Shown piece by piece: positions 62,601 through 64,000 of a stretch of DNA of 64,000 bases. The DNA is from Pyrrhoderma lamaoense (lineage: Eukaryota; Basidiomycota; Agaricomycetes; Hymenochaetales; Hymenochaetaceae): the NCBI GenBank assembly GCA_002794735.1, contig NBAZ01000030.1:1-64000 (forward strand). Direction: 5' to 3'. The translations under genes and the position numbers were made by a program. The first letter of the stretch is position 1, and every line of letters begins with the position of its first letter. The notes under the pieces are model-generated. The model had not been told where the DNA came from, searched no databases, and saw only the letters and a program-made list of their open reading frames with translations.

Positions 62601-63576
62601 GGCCAACGGAATGCTCATCACTGGGCCGTGGGTGGCACACTCTGATTGTGTCTCGTCCGTTGCATTTTCGCCAGACGAAGAACTCGTTGCTTCTAGCTCT
62701 TACGACGGCACAGTGAGAGTGTGGAAAGCGTTGGGCGGAGAATCTGTCACGGTATTCGAAGGTCACACAAATGGTGTCACCTCCGTTGTCCTTTCCCCAA
62801 ATGGAAAGCACATCGCTTCAGGCTCCATGGACCGGTCGATCCGGGTCTGGGGCATCGAAAGAGGGAAGTTGGCTCTCACGCCATTCGAAGGTCACAGTGG
62901 CGGTGTCAACTCGATCGCTTATTCACCCGATGGATCGAAGATCGTCTCGGGATCTGATGACGAAACTGTCCGTATTTGGAATGCTACAAACGGCCAACTA
63001 CTTTCAACGATGGAAGGTCATTCTAATACGGTCAACTCTGTAGCTTATTCTCCCGATGGTTTGCGCGTCGCCTCCGTATCATATGATAAAACTATGCGAC
63101 TCTGGAATGCTGAAAGCGGCGACATTCAATCTGTGATCAGACATGACACGGCGGTGACCTCGGTGTGCTTCTCACCTGACGGAACGAAAACCCTGTCAGG
63201 TTCCGGTGACGGAACTATTCGTGTGCGGAATTCTTTCACCTACGAACTTCTCTTTGACCCTTTAGCTGCACACTCTGACTGGGTCACCTCGCTTTCCTTC
63301 TTTCCTGATAGCAAACACTTTGCATCTTGCTCTCCTGATGGAACAATCAAAACTTGGTCACTGGGAGCAGTGGATTGGGACCTGCGAAGAAAAGATGGAT
63401 GGGTTGTTGACAAAGACAACAGATTACTCATGTGGCTTCCTAGGGAGACTCACGAGTCACTTATTACTCCCAGAAATCCTGCTATTATGAATGCCCCATA
63501 CAACACAACAGTCGACTTCTCTCGCTATCTAGTTGGAGACGAGTGGACCAGACCCATTGCTGTCATCTCTGGGTGA
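59690..63576 (+). pseudogene. NACHT-WD40 protein, copy 8, frameshift in NACHT exon
   Basis: Exons 59690-59807, 59868-61353 and 61402-63576; introns 60 nt (no stop, so readable if retained) and 48 nt. The N-terminus is MPFNQAGPSNYAHFAGTYND. Type B NACHT with GAAGTGKST, VLIILDALDECG and FYFLITSRPE. The AAGCCCCTGAAGG of other copies has lost a C (run at 60833-60835), creating a TGA at 60836-60838. The spliced product would be about 362 residues with NACHT core only. The remainder of exon 2 and the whole of exon 3, including an exon 3 start GKDPELSAFLRDAYRQ, fourteen WD repeats and the EWTRPIAVISG tail, are open. With the base restored by the natural paralogous state the gene would be full length, so a homopolymer consensus error is a real alternative to pseudogenisation. 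Confidence 0.82.
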
Positions 63577-64000
63577 AACATCTTAATCATCTCCAGTCAT
63601 GGGTACTTAACTCCCAGACTTTCCCGTCATCCTCTGTTGTAACATCCATTTCCCACCGCAGAGCGTTAACAAATCATATTCATTCATGTTCCAAAATGCA
63701 TATCTTGTTCTCTTCTCTTCATACGCTAGTAGTAGCATGTGTTATTATAAACTATTAGCAAATACAGCTAAGGCTTCACAACCTCAAAAATAATATCCGA
63801 ACTTTCTTCTCCGGATCTATATTTACGTTCTCATTCGTGATATAGCCTAGTTTACCTTTTGCGGTTATAAACAAATGTAAAAACTCTATTTGGCTCGGTA
63901 GTAATCGCCCCTCTACTCTCCTCATTCTTATCTACTACCATAGCATAAAAAGAGTAAGTGTGCACGCACTCTGTAGGTCAGGCTGATCAACCAGTGCGAC
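63577..64000. other. 3' flank of gene copy 8 to window end
   Basis: Non-coding 3' flank homologous to that of the other copies. The window ends before the next WD40 fragment would be expected. Nothing else seen. Confidence 0.45.

Larger units (their letters stand above)
1..64000 (+). repeat. Tandem array of about 8-kb NACHT-WD40 gene units
   Basis: Eight copies of the same gene recur head-to-tail with start-to-start distances of 8804, 8021, 8810, 8946, 8040, 8132 and 7856 bp. Three longer spacings are largely explained by young LTR insertions and one by a MITE. Flanks are repeated as well as genes: every complete unit contains promoter flank, gene, 3' flank, decayed WD40 fragment and old solo LTR in the same order. 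The window begins inside the 5' flank of one unit and ends in the 3' flank of another, so the array extends beyond both ends. Confidence 0.95.

Overview
The window looks like fungal nuclear DNA, most likely from a basidiomycete (Agaricomycetes). It has short GT-AG introns of 48-62 nt with CTRAY-like branch sites, TATA-containing promoters, and proteins of the NACHT-WD40 (NWD, STAND/NLR-like) architecture. The protein tail (a DGW..LL.W.P segment followed by FSRY..GDEWTRP) is of the kind seen in Agaricomycete NACHT-WD40 proteins. I see no bacterial, organellar, rRNA, tRNA or CRISPR sequence.

Essentially the whole window is one head-to-tail tandem array with a unit of about 7.9-8.9 kb. Eight gene copies lie on the + strand, with ATGs at 1102, 9906, 17927, 26716, 35662, 43702, 51834 and 59690. 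Every gene has three exons: exon 1 encodes a 38-39 residue Gly/Asn/Gln-rich N-terminal motif; exon 2 the NACHT NTPase and winged-helix-like region (about 490 residues); exon 3 fourteen WD40 repeats (apparently two seven-bladed propellers) plus a conserved tail. Copies 1 and 2 are fully open (about 1253 and 1257 aa). Copy 5 is open except for a C-terminal frameshift. Copies 3, 4, 6, 7 and 8 carry one or two single-base deletions, mostly in C or G runs, so they are either pseudogenes or consensus errors in homopolymers.

Each complete unit also carries, in order after the gene: about 1-1.8 kb of non-coding DNA; a decayed fragment of an older NWD gene (only the first four to five WD repeats, about 650 bp); an old solo-LTR-like repeat that truncates that fragment at the same base in all seven complete units; and a 1.2 kb 5' flank with a TATA box about 147-166 bp before the next ATG. 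The fragment and old LTR therefore predate the amplification. Younger insertions decorate individual units: three near-identical LTRs (5210-5950, 22190-22940, and 34521-35283 inverted) with TG..CA ends and 4-bp target duplications, and two TA-flanked MITEs (31756-32093, 47927-48137).

Between copies, differences in the second propeller fall mainly at a few positions per WD repeat, while the scaffold is almost invariant, even inside stretches otherwise nearly identical at the DNA level. The NACHT exon occurs in two sequence types that are recombined between copies. Together this suggests a fast-evolving family of allorecognition or innate-immunity-type receptors, diversified by tandem duplication, gene conversion and selection on the WD40 recognition surface. 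The molecular function is inferred from family knowledge, not shown by the sequence.
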